The notes beneath the pieces are model-generated. The model was given only the letters and a program-made list of their open reading frames with translations. It was not told the DNA's origin and did not search any database. Below are positions 1 through 8,473 of a stretch of DNA of 64,000 nt, piece after piece. Source of the stretch: Cryobacterium tagatosivorans (GTDB lineage Bacteria > Actinomycetota > Actinomycetes > Actinomycetales > Microbacteriaceae). The stretch lies in NCBI RefSeq assembly GCF_004402215.1, contig NZ_SOEZ01000079.1, positions 1 to 64,000 of the forward strand, in the 5' to 3' direction. Each line of letters begins with the position of its first letter. Within the stretch, counting starts at the first letter, position 1. Both the position numbers and the translations under genes were made by a program.

Positions 1-1
1 C

Positions 2-109
2 TGGGCAGTCACCCACGCCAGGGACGGCACCCTCACCTGGACCTCGCCCGCCGGCCAGAAATACACGACCGAACCGGCCACCCGGATCGACCCGCCACCC
101 CCGTTCTGA
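2..109 (+). CDS. C-terminal end of a DUF222/HNH endonuclease-type protein (partial)
   Basis: The window opens inside a reading frame that ends at TGA 107-109 and encodes about 35 residues. They run W-A-V-T-H, then T-W-T-S-P-A-G-Q-K-Y, then a Pro-rich end (D-P-P-P-P-F). This resembles the extreme C-terminus of the DUF222 plus HNH nuclease-like proteins that are abundant in Microbacteriaceae, where a T-W-T-S-P-x-G-x-x-Y segment follows the HNH domain. The nuclease core lies outside the window, so activity cannot be judged. Identification rests on a short tail and is moderately sure. Confidence 0.5.
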   Translation, partial: WAVTHARDGTLTWTSPAGQKYTTEPATRIDPPPPF

Positions 110-170
110 CGCCCGGCCCTGCCTTCCGCCGGAGGCCAAGCGAAACCGGCGCTCGCTCCGAACGACTCGC

Positions 171-259
171 ATGACGGGACTTCCATGACCAGGACTTCCA
201 TGACCAGGACTTCCATGACCAGGACACCCATGACCAGGACTCCCATGACCAGGACTCCC
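171..259 (+). repeat. Tandem 15-bp array carrying repeated AGGA-ATG start sites
   Basis: Five in-register 15-bp units start at 185, 200, 215, 230 and 245. They share ATGACCAGGAC followed by TTCC, ACCC or TCCC. A degenerate 14-bp unit (ATGACGGGACTTCC) precedes them at 171, and the gene continues from a sixth ATG at 260. In each unit AGGA lies about five bases before the ATG of the next unit, so every repeat contains both a Shine-Dalgarno-like core and an in-frame start codon. The translated leader is repeats of M-T-R-T-S/P. Confidence 0.9.
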
Positions 260-979
260 ATGACCCCACGTCGAAGACTGACCACCTGGCTGCTCGCCGG
301 ACTGACCGCGCTGGCGGCCCTCACCATGGTGACCGGCTGCGCCGCCAACGACGGTGCCGCCACCGACGGTGGGGCTCCGGAACAATCTCCCGGGCAATCC
401 GGCCACGGGTCCGCCGACGGCCCGACGGTGGCCTTCTACGGGGACTCGTACACGCTCGGCACCGGTGCTTCCGACCCCGCCAGGCGCTGGTCGACCATTG
501 TGTCGGCCCAGCGAGGCTGGAACGAGGTCAACCCCAGCGTCAACGGCCTCGGGTTCGTCAACAATCGGGACGCCCTGCCCGGCCCCGACCTCGTCGACCA
601 GGTGATCAGCGCCGAACCGGACATCGTGATGGTCACCATGGGCCTCAACGACAATTTCTCCATGCCCGACCGCGCAGACGACATCCGTTCCGCCATCACG
701 GACGACCTGACGCGGCTGGCTTCGTCCCTCCCCGACGCCCGGGTGATCGTCGTGGAGCCGTTCTGGTACACCGACGAGCGACCCGCCTCGGTGGAGCGCA
801 TCATCGGTTGGGTGCGCGACGCCGCGGCGAAGGTCGGCGCCGATTACATCCCGGGCGCCTCGCATTGGATCGAGGGACACCCCGAGTGGATGGCCTACGA
901 CGGGCTGCACCCGAACGATGAGGGCTACGCCGCCATGGCCGAACGGATGGACGCCGAGCTGACGAAGCGGGGGCTCTGA
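185..979 (+). CDS. SGNH/GDSL-family hydrolase, lipoprotein
   Basis: Predicted secreted, lipid-anchored esterase or lipase of the SGNH superfamily. The GDS block (F-Y-G-D-S-Y) with the nucleophilic Ser follows the signal peptide, a G-L-N-D-N block lies mid-protein, and the D-G-L-H-P-N block with the catalytic Asp/His is near the C-terminus. The signal peptide is best read from the ATG at 260: a basic M-T-P-R-R-R start, a hydrophobic stretch and the lipobox V-T-G-C. Translation could start at any of six in-frame ATGs in the upstream 15-bp array; the coordinates give the longest form (264 residues), while 260-979 gives 239. The substrate is unknown. It converges on the next gene with an 11-bp gap. 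Confidence 0.85.
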   Translation: MTRTSMTRTSMTRTPMTRTPMTRTPMTPRRRLTTWLLAGLTALAALTMVTGCAANDGAATDGGAPEQSPGQSGHGSADGPTVAFYGDSYTLGTGASDPARRWSTIVSAQRGWNEVNPSVNGLGFVNNRDALPGPDLVDQVISAEPDIVMVTMGLNDNFSMPDRADDIRSAITDDLTRLASSLPDARVIVVEPFWYTDERPASVERIIGWVRDAAAKVGADYIPGASHWIEGHPEWMAYDGLHPNDEGYAAMAERMDAELTKRGL

Positions 980-990
980 GGCGCCGGTTC

Positions 991-1800
991 CTACAGGAAG
1001 TCCGCGAACTCCGTGTCGATGAACGCGCCCAGGTCCACACCGGCCATTGCGAGCACCGCGAACAGGATGCCGTAGATCACGTACACCGTGACCGGGACGA
1101 GCAGGAACCACTCGCGCAGCGACCCGGCGTTGCCGAGCACGGGCAGCGCCAGGTAGCCGCCCCTGGACCACAGGCTGTTCAGCAGGGGGACCTTCCGCCA
1201 CCACCCGGGCGATTTCGGAACCCAGGGCCACAGCAGCGGCAGCCCTCCGGTGGTCAGGAAGTCACTGACGAGGTGCATGCCGTAGCCCAGTGTGAAACAG
1301 ACGACGAACCAGGTTTGCTGCTCGGGGGCGTAGAGAGCGATGAAGGCCGCCACGCCCAGCCCGATAAGCCACGCCACCGGCCACGGCCCGTCGGAGAGTC
1401 CGAGGGCCTTCACGGCGAACGCCACTGAGGCGGCGGTCAGCACGGCCGGGCCGAAGCTGACGGGTTCGTGCCACCAGGCCGGTTGCCACAGGATTAGGCC
1501 GAAGCCCGTGGCCAGGACCCAGGCAGAGAGCAGGGCCAGCAGGCTGTGCAGGCCGTGCCGATGCCCGCCGGAGGCCCGGGAAATGCCGGAGGTGACGAGC
1601 TTGCCGAGAATCGGGACGGACTGGGCGATCGTCGCGGAGCCGTGGTCGGCATCCGCCAGCAGCGCCGCGCCGGCGCAGAGCAGGGCGCCGGCAATGGTGC
1701 CGACCGGGGTGACCGGGAAGAGGCCGAGGCCGTGCCCGGCGGTGGCCGTGACGGCGATCCAGGCGGCGGCGCCGCTCATGGCGTGGTGTCCACCCATCAT
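991..1800 (-). CDS. YdjM/DUF457-family membrane-bound metal-dependent hydrolase
   Basis: A 269-residue multi-pass membrane protein of the YdjM (PF04307) family. Conserved polar motifs sit between hydrophobic segments: an early H-x-H/G-H cluster, a D-A-D-H-G-S motif near residue 50, G-G-H-R-H-G-L-H-S near residue 80, and G-M-H-L-V-S-D-F near residue 180. These resemble the His/Asp metal ligands of the family. E. coli YdjM is a LexA-regulated inner-membrane protein; its reaction is not established. ATG-ATG begins the frame, with AGGAA about 10 nt upstream of the first. It stands alone, convergent with the lipoprotein gene. Confidence 0.8.
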   Translation of the reverse strand: MMGGHHAMSGAAAWIAVTATAGHGLGLFPVTPVGTIAGALLCAGAALLADADHGSATIAQSVPILGKLVTSGISRASGGHRHGLHSLLALLSAWVLATGFGLILWQPAWWHEPVSFGPAVLTAASVAFAVKALGLSDGPWPVAWLIGLGVAAFIALYAPEQQTWFVVCFTLGYGMHLVSDFLTTGGLPLLWPWVPKSPGWWRKVPLLNSLWSRGGYLALPVLGNAGSLREWFLLVPVTVYVIYGILFAVLAMAGVDLGAFIDTEFADFL

Positions 1801-1962
1801 GAGCGCGGTTCCTGTCTTGTTGCACGCCGAATTCGCGAGGGATTCCGGCCGGGGGAGTGTCGCCGGGGGCTCGCGTGTGCGGATGCCGACGGTTCCAACT
1901 GTAGGCGCCGCCGGTGACCTGGCCGAGGTTTGTCAGGCGCGCCGCCAAGTAGGTTGAGAACC

Positions 1963-3099
1963 ATGACCCCAGCAGCAACGATGCTCAGCTCCGTTCTCCG
2001 CCACGCGGGATCCGCCCGTCCCTACGCGACCAGTCTCCCGCTGGCGCTGGAGGAGGTTGCCGTTCCCGAGCCGAGGGCGGGCGAAGTCCTGGTGAAGATC
2101 GAGCGCGCCAGCCTCTGCCACTCCGACCTCTCCGTGATCGACGGTTCCCGCGTGCGTCCGCTGCCGATGGCCCTGGGCCACGAGGCCGCCGGGACGATTG
2201 CCGCCGTCGGCAACGGTGTCGCCGACGTGCGCGTCGGGGACCGCGTCGTGCTCATCTTCGTGCCCGGCTGCGGAGACTGCCGCGCCTGCGACCACGGCCG
2301 GCCGGCGCTCTGCCACCGGGGCGCCGTTTCCAACGCCTCCGGGGATCTGCTGCACGGCGACGCCGTGCTGCGCACGGCCGCGGGGGACCGGCTGAACCAC
2401 CACCTGGGCGTCTCCGCGTTCTCGGAATACGCGGTCGTGGCGCGCGAATCCGTGGTCGTGATCGACGACGACGTCCCCTTCGACGTCGCCGCGATGTTCG
2501 GCTGCGCGGCCCTGACCGGGATCGGCGCCGTGCTCAACACGGCCCGGCTGGGCGAAGGCGAATCGGTGATCGTGTTCGGGCTCGGGGCCGTGGGACTGAT
2601 GGCCGTCATGGCCGCGGCCCAGGTGGCCGGCGCCACCGTGATCGCGATCGACCCGCTTCCGGAGAAGCGGGCGCTCGCCCTGCGCTGCGGCGCCCACGTT
2701 GCCGGTACGCCCGACCAGGCGGCTGCGCTGGTGGCCGAGCACGCGGGCGACGGCATCGACGTGGCGATCGAAGCCGTCGGCAGCTCTCGGGTCATGGAGG
2801 CCTGCCTCGGGCTGCTGACCAGGGGCGGTGCGCTCGTGTCCGTCGGGCTGCCGCACCCGGACCAGACGATCACCGTGCAGGCGCTGCAGTTCGCGGGCGT
2901 GGGCAAACGGCTCCTCGGCTCCTACATGGGCGATTCCGTCCCGGCCAGGGACATCCCGCTGTACCTGCGGATGTGGCAGGACGGCACGCTGCCCGTCGAA
3001 CTCCTGCACACGGACACCCGTCCGCTGGTCGAGATCAACGAGGGACTCGACGCCCTGGCCGAGGGCCGGGTCGTTCGCCGGCTCTTCTCGATGGGGTAA
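1963..3099 (+). CDS. Zinc-dependent alcohol dehydrogenase (MDR family)
   Basis: A medium-chain NAD(P)-dependent dehydrogenase of about 378 residues. Catalytic zinc ligands are seen in L-C-H-S-D (Cys52) and G-H-E (His73/Glu74), with a later Cys in F-G-C-A-A-L-T-G. The structural zinc site is the C-x2-C-x2-C-x7-C cluster at residues 103-117. The Rossmann motif G-L-G-A-V-G lies near residue 200. The arrangement resembles class III-like or mycothiol-dependent formaldehyde dehydrogenases, but the substrate cannot be assigned. ATG 1963 is preferred to a TTG at 1930; ATG 1981 is a possible later start. No partner gene is adjacent. Confidence 0.88.
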   Translation: MTPAATMLSSVLRHAGSARPYATSLPLALEEVAVPEPRAGEVLVKIERASLCHSDLSVIDGSRVRPLPMALGHEAAGTIAAVGNGVADVRVGDRVVLIFVPGCGDCRACDHGRPALCHRGAVSNASGDLLHGDAVLRTAAGDRLNHHLGVSAFSEYAVVARESVVVIDDDVPFDVAAMFGCAALTGIGAVLNTARLGEGESVIVFGLGAVGLMAVMAAAQVAGATVIAIDPLPEKRALALRCGAHVAGTPDQAAALVAEHAGDGIDVAIEAVGSSRVMEACLGLLTRGGALVSVGLPHPDQTITVQALQFAGVGKRLLGSYMGDSVPARDIPLYLRMWQDGTLPVELLHTDTRPLVEINEGLDALAEGRVVRRLFSMG

Positions 3100-3219
3100 G
3101 GCTCCGGCTGGACGGTTGCGGCTCCTCCACAGCGCCCGGGCATTGCCCGGCGCGCACCGAAGCCGCCGGTCGCGGCGGCGGGGCGGTCCGCCCAGCGACG
3201 CTGGTCACCGGAGGTGCTC

Positions 3220-3576
3220 GTGGCTCGCAAAGACGAATTGGGCAAACGCGGGGAGGACTGCGCCGCGGCGTTCCTGACGAACGCGGGCTACCGCGTGATC
3301 GCCCGCAACTGGCGGTGCCCGCAGGGTGAAATCGACCTGGTCGTCGAGGCCGGCGGCGAGGTGGTCTTCGTCGAGGTGAAGACGCGGTCGGGCGTCGGCT
3401 TCGGGCATCCGTTCGAGGCGATCACGGTGGCCAAGCTCGCCCGGTTGCGCCGACTGGCAGCGGCCTGGTGCGAGCAGGCGGACGCGTGGCCGGGCCGCAT
3501 CCGGATCGACGCGATCTCGGTGATCGCCGAGCCCGGCAAGACGCCGGTGGTCGAACATCTCGCCGGGGTGTTCTGA
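3220..3576 (+). CDS. yraN: YraN/UPF0102-family nuclease-fold protein
   Basis: A small 118-residue protein of the UPF0102 family, which has a restriction-endonuclease-like fold. It shows the usual G-x-x-G-E-x-x-A start (L-G-K-R-G-E-D), R-N-W-R-C, the G-E-I-D-L-V motif and V-F-V-E-V-K-T-R, which together carry the E, D and E-x-K residues of the PD-(D/E)xK core. The biochemical role is unproven. GTG 3220 is chosen because GGAGG at 3210-3214 is correctly spaced; an in-frame GTG at 3214 overlaps that site. It heads a cluster with comM and dprA, a conserved arrangement in actinobacteria. Confidence 0.9.
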   Translation: MARKDELGKRGEDCAAAFLTNAGYRVIARNWRCPQGEIDLVVEAGGEVVFVEVKTRSGVGFGHPFEAITVAKLARLRRLAAAWCEQADAWPGRIRIDAISVIAEPGKTPVVEHLAGVF

Positions 3577-3616
3577 TGGGGCGAGTCCAGCCGGGGCGCC
3601 TGGCGAGGCGGGCCTG

Positions 3617-5152
3617 ATGGGTCTCGCCAGAACCCACGCGATGGCCCTTCTCGGTCTCACCGGTGCCCTGGTCGAGGTGGAGGCGGACATCTCCGGCCAA
3701 CTCCCCGGGATGTTCCTGATCGGGCTGCCGGATGCCGCGCTCTCGGAGGCGACGCATCGCGTGCGGACCGCGGCCGCCAACTCCGGCTGCCCCCTCACCC
3801 GCAACCGCCTGACGATCAACCTCTCCCCGGCCGCGCTGCCTAAGCACGGCTCGGGTTTCGACCTGGCCATCGCGGTCGCCTGCCTCGCCGCCGACGGACT
3901 GATCTCGGCCGACTCCGTGGCCGGAGTCGTGCACATCGGCGAGCTGGCCCTCGACGGCAGGCTGCGCCCGACGCCCGGGATACTGCCGGCCGTCGTTGCC
4001 GCCTCGAGGCTGGGCCACCACACCGTCATGGTCCCCGCGGGCAGCGCCGAGGAGGCCTCGCTCGTCCCGGGCATGCGGGTGATCGGCGTCGCGTCGCTGC
4101 GGGACGCGGCGATCTGGCACGGCTCCCGGCTGGAGCCGATCCTCGTGGACGTGATCGCGCCGCCGGCGGAGACGACCGAGCACGTCGACGAGCCCGACCT
4201 CGTCGACGTGCTCGGCAACGACGATGCGGTGCTCGCCCTGCAGATCGCCGCGGCCGGCGGGCACCACGTCTTCATGCTCGGGCCGCCGGGCTCCGGAAAG
4301 ACCATGCTCGCGGCCCGGCTGCCCGGGCTGCTGCCGGACCTGGATGCCGCGGCCTCCCTCGAGGTCAGCTCGATGCGCTCGCTCAGCGGCCACGCGCTCG
4401 GGCGCGCACTGATCACGCGTCCACCGCTGGAGGCCCCGCACCACACCGCCACCGCGGCGGCCATGGTTGGCGGCGGCAGCGGACAGATCCGGCCGGGCGC
4501 GGCGGCGCGGGCATCGCACGGCGTGCTCTTCCTCGACGAGGCGCCCGAGTTCGCGTCCTCGGTGCTCGACGCGCTCCGCCAGCCGCTCGAATCGGGGGTC
4601 ATCATCATCCATCGCGCGAACGCGACCGCCCGCTTCCCTGCCCGGTTCCAACTCGTCATGGCGGCCAACCCGTGCCCCTGCGGCCAGTACGGCGCCGCCG
4701 ACCTGGACTGCACCTGCCCGCCGAGCGCCAGGCGGCGTTACCTCGCCCGCATCTCCGGACCGCTGCTCGACCGGATCGATATCCAGTTGCGAGTGACCCG
4801 CGTCACCGCGGCCCAGTTGCGCCTCGCGGCCGACGCGCCGCGATGCTCCAGCGAGACGGCGCGCGGGCGTGTGATCGCCGCGCGGGCGGCGGCGGCGGAT
4901 CGCCTGTCCGGCACGCCGTGGTCGCTCAACTCGGAGGTCCCCGGACCCTGGCTGCGTGGCCCGCAGTCGCGGCTCGGCGGATCGATCACGGCCACCCTCG
5001 ACCGGGCGCTCGAGCGCGGCGGGATCACCATGCGCGGCTACGACCGCGTCTTGCGCGTCGCCTGGACCATCGCGGACCTCGACGGCGTGCCGCGTCCGGG
5101 CGCCGACCATGTCGGGCAGGCGCTCTACCTGAGGAAAGGAATGACCACATGA
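3617..5152 (+). CDS. comM: ComM/YifB-type AAA+ ATPase (Mg-chelatase-like)
   Basis: A 511-residue AAA+ protein of the YifB/ComM family. In naturally competent bacteria ComM is a hexameric helicase that promotes branch migration during integration of incoming DNA. An N-terminal Lon/ChlI-like domain (residues 20-170) precedes the Walker A motif G-P-P-G-S-G-K-T (222-229) and Walker B L-F-L-D-E-A (about 304-309). A Cys cluster (N-P-C-P-C-G, then C-T-C-P-P) follows near residues 350-370, with the Mg_chelatase C domain at the end. Its stop overlaps the dprA start, so the two are probably translationally coupled. Competence of this organism is not shown by the sequence. Confidence 0.93.
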   Translation: MGLARTHAMALLGLTGALVEVEADISGQLPGMFLIGLPDAALSEATHRVRTAAANSGCPLTRNRLTINLSPAALPKHGSGFDLAIAVACLAADGLISADSVAGVVHIGELALDGRLRPTPGILPAVVAASRLGHHTVMVPAGSAEEASLVPGMRVIGVASLRDAAIWHGSRLEPILVDVIAPPAETTEHVDEPDLVDVLGNDDAVLALQIAAAGGHHVFMLGPPGSGKTMLAARLPGLLPDLDAAASLEVSSMRSLSGHALGRALITRPPLEAPHHTATAAAMVGGGSGQIRPGAAARASHGVLFLDEAPEFASSVLDALRQPLESGVIIIHRANATARFPARFQLVMAANPCPCGQYGAADLDCTCPPSARRRYLARISGPLLDRIDIQLRVTRVTAAQLRLAADAPRCSSETARGRVIAARAAAADRLSGTPWSLNSEVPGPWLRGPQSRLGGSITATLDRALERGGITMRGYDRVLRVAWTIADLDGVPRPGADHVGQALYLRKGMTT

Positions 5153-6510
5153 CACTTTTCGGGCTGGAGGAATCGGTGATCCTGGGTCTGGCGCGCAGCG
5201 TGCACCCTGCCGGCGACGAGTCGGCCGAGGACGAGGCGGCGGAGGCTGCGGAGGCCGAGCCGGGCGCAGCCGCCGGGGCGGGTCCGGAGTCCGCGGAGTC
5301 CGCGGCCGGCGCGGGCGGTGCGGACGCCGCTGCCGACCTGTTCGCCCGCGCCGCCTGGACCGGCATAGCGGAGCCCGGCGACGGGGTCGTGGGCCTGCTG
5401 GTGGCAAGCCTGGGCGCGAGTGCGGCGCTTACGGCGGTCCTCGAGACCTGGACGCCGGAACGGCTGGCGGCCACGATGAGGGAGGGCGGCGTCGTTGCCG
5501 AGGAGCTCGAGGGCGAGCTCGAGCAGGGCCTGCAGCGGTGGCGCCCGCGGCTGTCGTCGGCCGACGTCATCCGTTCCCTGCAGCAGGCGGCGCGGGTGTC
5601 GGCGAGGCTCCTCGTGCCCTCCGACCCGCTCTGGCCCGCCTCGCTCGACGATCTCGGCCAGCACGCCCCGCTCGCGCTCTGGTGGCGCGGCGTCCCGGCG
5701 GCCTTCCACGCGCTCCCTCGCGCGATCGCCCTGGTCGGTGCCAGGGCCGCGACCGGTTACGGCGAGCACGTGGCGATGGATGCCTCCGCCGGGCTCGTCG
5801 ACCGCGGTTTCGCCATCGTGTCCGGCGCCGCCTACGGGATCGACGGCATGGCCCATCGCGCGGCCCTGGCCAGCGACGGCATCACCCTCGCGTTCCTGGC
5901 CGGGGGAGTCGACCGCCACTACCCGAGCGGCCACGACGCCCTGATCAGCCGAATCGCCGAGGTCGGGGCCGTGGTGTCCGAGTTGCCCTGCGGCGCCGCA
6001 CCCACGAAATGGCGCTTCCTCCAGCGCAACAGGCTCATTGCGGCCGCCGGCGCGGCCACGGTCGTGGTCGAGGCCGGCTGGCGTTCCGGCTCGCTGAACA
6101 CGGCGGGCCACGCCGCGGCCCTCGGCCGGCCCCTGGGCGCGGTCCCGGGCCCGGTCACGTCTCCCACCTCGGCCGGATGCCATCGGCTCATCCGCGAATT
6201 CGACGCCGTGTGCGTGACCACCGCGGCCGAGATGGACGAACTGGCCGGCGAAGGGCCCTGGGCCCTGGATCGCACCCTGGCCGAGGGCGCCGCTGGGGAC
6301 GATCCCCGCACGAGCGAGGAGATCCGCGTCCTCGACGCGCTGAGCCCACGGTCCCCGCGGCCCGTGCCCGAGATCGCCCGCCGGGCCGGGATGTCCACGT
6401 CGGCCGTGCTCGGCGCCCTCGGCGCACTCGACCTGGATGGAGTGGTGAGCGAGCGCGAGACGGGCTGGGTGTACGCGAGCCGCCCGGGCAGCGCCGGTGG
6501 TTCGTCGTAG
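5149..6510 (+). CDS. dprA: DNA-processing protein DprA (Smf)
   Basis: A 453-residue DprA homologue, the loader of RecA onto incoming single-stranded DNA. The Rossmann-like core spans roughly residues 160-370, with A-L-V-G-A-R near the start, S-G-A-A-Y-G-I-D (the family usually has S-G-G-A-x-G-I-D), R-N-R-L-I-A, and G-S-L-N-T-A-G-H. A winged-helix domain follows at about 385-450. Between the first 15 residues and the SAM-like helices is a Glu/Ala-rich low-complexity insert (about residues 20-60) that most homologues lack. The ATG overlaps the comM stop (ATGA). Family assignment is secure. Confidence 0.93.
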   Translation: MTLFGLEESVILGLARSVHPAGDESAEDEAAEAAEAEPGAAAGAGPESAESAAGAGGADAAADLFARAAWTGIAEPGDGVVGLLVASLGASAALTAVLETWTPERLAATMREGGVVAEELEGELEQGLQRWRPRLSSADVIRSLQQAARVSARLLVPSDPLWPASLDDLGQHAPLALWWRGVPAAFHALPRAIALVGARAATGYGEHVAMDASAGLVDRGFAIVSGAAYGIDGMAHRAALASDGITLAFLAGGVDRHYPSGHDALISRIAEVGAVVSELPCGAAPTKWRFLQRNRLIAAAGAATVVVEAGWRSGSLNTAGHAAALGRPLGAVPGPVTSPTSAGCHRLIREFDAVCVTTAAEMDELAGEGPWALDRTLAEGAAGDDPRTSEEIRVLDALSPRSPRPVPEIARRAGMSTSAVLGALGALDLDGVVSERETGWVYASRPGSAGGSS

Positions 6511-6546
6511 TGTGGTCGCATCACGCCGCACCATCAAGGGGATTCC

Positions 6547-7470
6547 ATGCCAGACGAAGACTGGGGCCAGTACCCGCCGGCCTCGCACCTGCTGGTGCAC
6601 CTCAGCGACACCCACTTCCTCGGCGCGGAGCGACCACTCTACGGAGCCGTCGACACCGACACGACCGTGCACCGCGCCCTGGAGCAGCTGGAACGATCCG
6701 GGCTGCGCCCCGACGCCATCGTGCTCACCGGCGACATCGCCGACCGAGGGGAGGCCGACGCCTACCGACGCGTGCGGGACCTCGTCGAGGCCGCCGCCGA
6801 TCGCCTCGGCACACGGGCCATCTGGGTCATGGGCAACCACGACGAGCGGGCGGCCTTCCGCACCGAACTCCTGCGCGAACAGGGCTCCGAACAGGGCTCC
6901 GAACAGGGAGCCACCCGGCCGGTGGACGCGGTGTTCGACATCCGGGGCCTCCGGATCATCGTGCTCGACACGAGCGTGCCCGGCTACCACCACGGCGAGG
7001 TCACCGACGAGCAGCTCGCCTGGCTGGCCGGCGTCCTCGCCGAGCCGGCCCCGCACGGCAGCCTCCTCGCCCTGCACCACCCTCCGCTGCCCACCCCGAC
7101 GGCGCTGATGAGCATCCTCGAGCTGCGGGAGCAGCCGCGCCTGGCCCAGGTGATCGCGGGCGGCGACATCCGGTCCATCCTCGGCGGCCACATGCACTCA
7201 GCCACGACCGGGATGTTCGCGGGCATCCCCGTCTCCGTGGCCGCCGCCACGTGCTACACGCTCGACCCGAGCGCGCCACGGCGCGAGCTGTCCGGGGTCG
7301 ACGGGGGCCAGTCATTCAACCTGGTGCGGGTGTACGGCGACCAGGTCGTGCATTCCCACGTGCCGGTCGGCGGGTACGACGTGGTCACGCGCTTCGACGC
7401 CGCATTCCTCGATCGCTTCGCGCACCTCACGCCCGAGGAACGCACCGAGGCGTTCTCCCGGCATGCCTGA
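6547..7470 (+). CDS. Calcineurin-like metallophosphodiesterase (CpdA type)
   Basis: A 307-residue binuclear metallophosphoesterase. Ligand motifs are in order: D-x-H (Asp21/His23), G-D-I-A-D (62-66), G-N-H-D (96-99), L-H-H-P-P, and G-H-M-H. This layout matches class III cyclic-nucleotide phosphodiesterases (CpdA, Rv0805). Cyclic AMP is a plausible but unproven substrate, since many homologues prefer 2',3'-cNMPs or other phosphodiesters. Around residue 111 the chain carries a short E-Q-G-S repeat encoded by three 12-bp DNA units. A GGGGA site precedes ATG 6547. It lies between dprA and xerC on the same strand. Confidence 0.87.
   Translation: MPDEDWGQYPPASHLLVHLSDTHFLGAERPLYGAVDTDTTVHRALEQLERSGLRPDAIVLTGDIADRGEADAYRRVRDLVEAAADRLGTRAIWVMGNHDERAAFRTELLREQGSEQGSEQGATRPVDAVFDIRGLRIIVLDTSVPGYHHGEVTDEQLAWLAGVLAEPAPHGSLLALHHPPLPTPTALMSILELREQPRLAQVIAGGDIRSILGGHMHSATTGMFAGIPVSVAAATCYTLDPSAPRRELSGVDGGQSFNLVRVYGDQVVHSHVPVGGYDVVTRFDAAFLDRFAHLTPEERTEAFSRHA
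6877..6912 (+). repeat. Three tandem 12-bp units inside the phosphodiesterase gene
   Basis: GAACAGGGCTCC occurs at 6877 and 6889, followed by the variant GAACAGGGAGCC at 6901. It encodes E-Q-G-S twice and E-Q-G-A in a probable surface loop between metal-binding blocks. The unit length keeps the frame, so copy number could vary without breaking the protein. Confidence 0.85.
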
Positions 7471-7479
7471 GAGTTGCCG

Positions 7480-8460
7480 GTGACAGCCGGGGCGGGAGGC
7501 GAGGCCGGAGCCGTGCGCCTCGATGCGGCCATCGACGACTTCGTGCTCTACCTCACCGCGGAGCGCGGGTTTTCGCCGCACACCATCCGCGCCTACCGCA
7601 CCGACCTCTCCGGGCTGGCCTCCTTCGCAGAGTCGCGCGGGCACACCACGACGGATGCTCTCGGCCTCGACCTGCTCCGCGACTGGCTCTGGTCGGGCAC
7701 CCAGGCCGGGCTCGCCCGATCGACCATCGCCCGGCATTCGGCCTCCGCGCGCAGCCTCACCGCCTGGCTGGCACGCACCGGCGCCCTCCCCGTCGACCGG
7801 GGCGTGCGGCTGCGTTCGCCGAAGCCCGGCCGCACCCTGCCGCGGGTCATCAATCGTACGCAGATGCAGGAACTGCTCGACTCCCTGGTCCTCCGCGCCG
7901 GACACGGCGAGCCGGCGGCCCTCCGCGACCTGGCGGTGATCGAGCTCCTCTACGCCTCCGGGCTCCGCGTGTCGGAACTCGTCGGCCTCGACGTCGGCGA
8001 CGTCGACCTGGACCGGCTGACCGTCAGGGTCACCGGCAAGGGATCCAAGGAACGCGTGGTTCCCTTCGGCGTGCCGGCGCAGGGCGCGATCGTCGACTAC
8101 CTCCGGCGGGCCCGTCCGGCGCTGGTCGCCGCCGGTTCCCCGGCAGACGACCCGGGGCACGAACCGGCACCGCCCTCCGCCCCCACGGCCCTGTTCCTCG
8201 GCACCAGGCGCACACGCCTCGGCGTGCGGGCCGTCTACCGACTCGTCGCGAGCCTCCTCGTCGAGTTCCCCGGCGCGGGGCCGGCCGGTCCGCACGCCCT
8301 CCGCCACACCGCGGCGACGCACCTGCTCGACGGCGGCGCCGACCTGCGCGCCGTGCAGGAACTGCTCGGTCACGCCAGCCTCGGCACCACGCAGATATAC
8401 ACCCATGTGTCCGCAGAGCGGCTCAAGCAGAGCTATCGCACCGCCCACCCGCGCGCCTGA
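7480..8460 (+). CDS. xerC: Tyrosine recombinase, XerC type
   Basis: A tyrosine site-specific recombinase of about 326 residues. It has an N-terminal SAM-like core-binding domain (residues 12-100) and a catalytic domain with all expected residues: Arg in S-G-L-R-V-S-E-L, Lys in G-K-G-S-K-E-R, H-A-L-R-H (His and Arg), L-G-H-A-S-L, and the nucleophile in Q-I-Y-T-H-V. Position next to the rpsB-tsf region is the usual one for actinobacterial xerC, supporting a chromosome-dimer-resolution role at dif with XerD rather than a phage integrase. The start is GTG 7480 or GTG 7513; the latter removes a low-complexity Gly/Ala leader. Confidence 0.9.
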   Translation: MTAGAGGEAGAVRLDAAIDDFVLYLTAERGFSPHTIRAYRTDLSGLASFAESRGHTTTDALGLDLLRDWLWSGTQAGLARSTIARHSASARSLTAWLARTGALPVDRGVRLRSPKPGRTLPRVINRTQMQELLDSLVLRAGHGEPAALRDLAVIELLYASGLRVSELVGLDVGDVDLDRLTVRVTGKGSKERVVPFGVPAQGAIVDYLRRARPALVAAGSPADDPGHEPAPPSAPTALFLGTRRTRLGVRAVYRLVASLLVEFPGAGPAGPHALRHTAATHLLDGGADLRAVQELLGHASLGTTQIYTHVSAERLKQSYRTAHPRA

Positions 8461-8473
8461 CCCCGGCCCAAAC

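Noticed and set aside
2-109. Mobile element remnant
   Set aside because: DUF222/HNH genes are chromosomal multicopy genes in this family of bacteria; no inverted repeats or transposase are visible.
171-265. CRISPR array
   Set aside because: The repeats are contiguous 15-mers without spacers and lie in frame with a gene; no cas genes are present.
7480-8460. Phage or island integrase
   Set aside because: Sequence and position next to rpsB fit chromosomal XerC; no attachment duplications or phage genes flank it.
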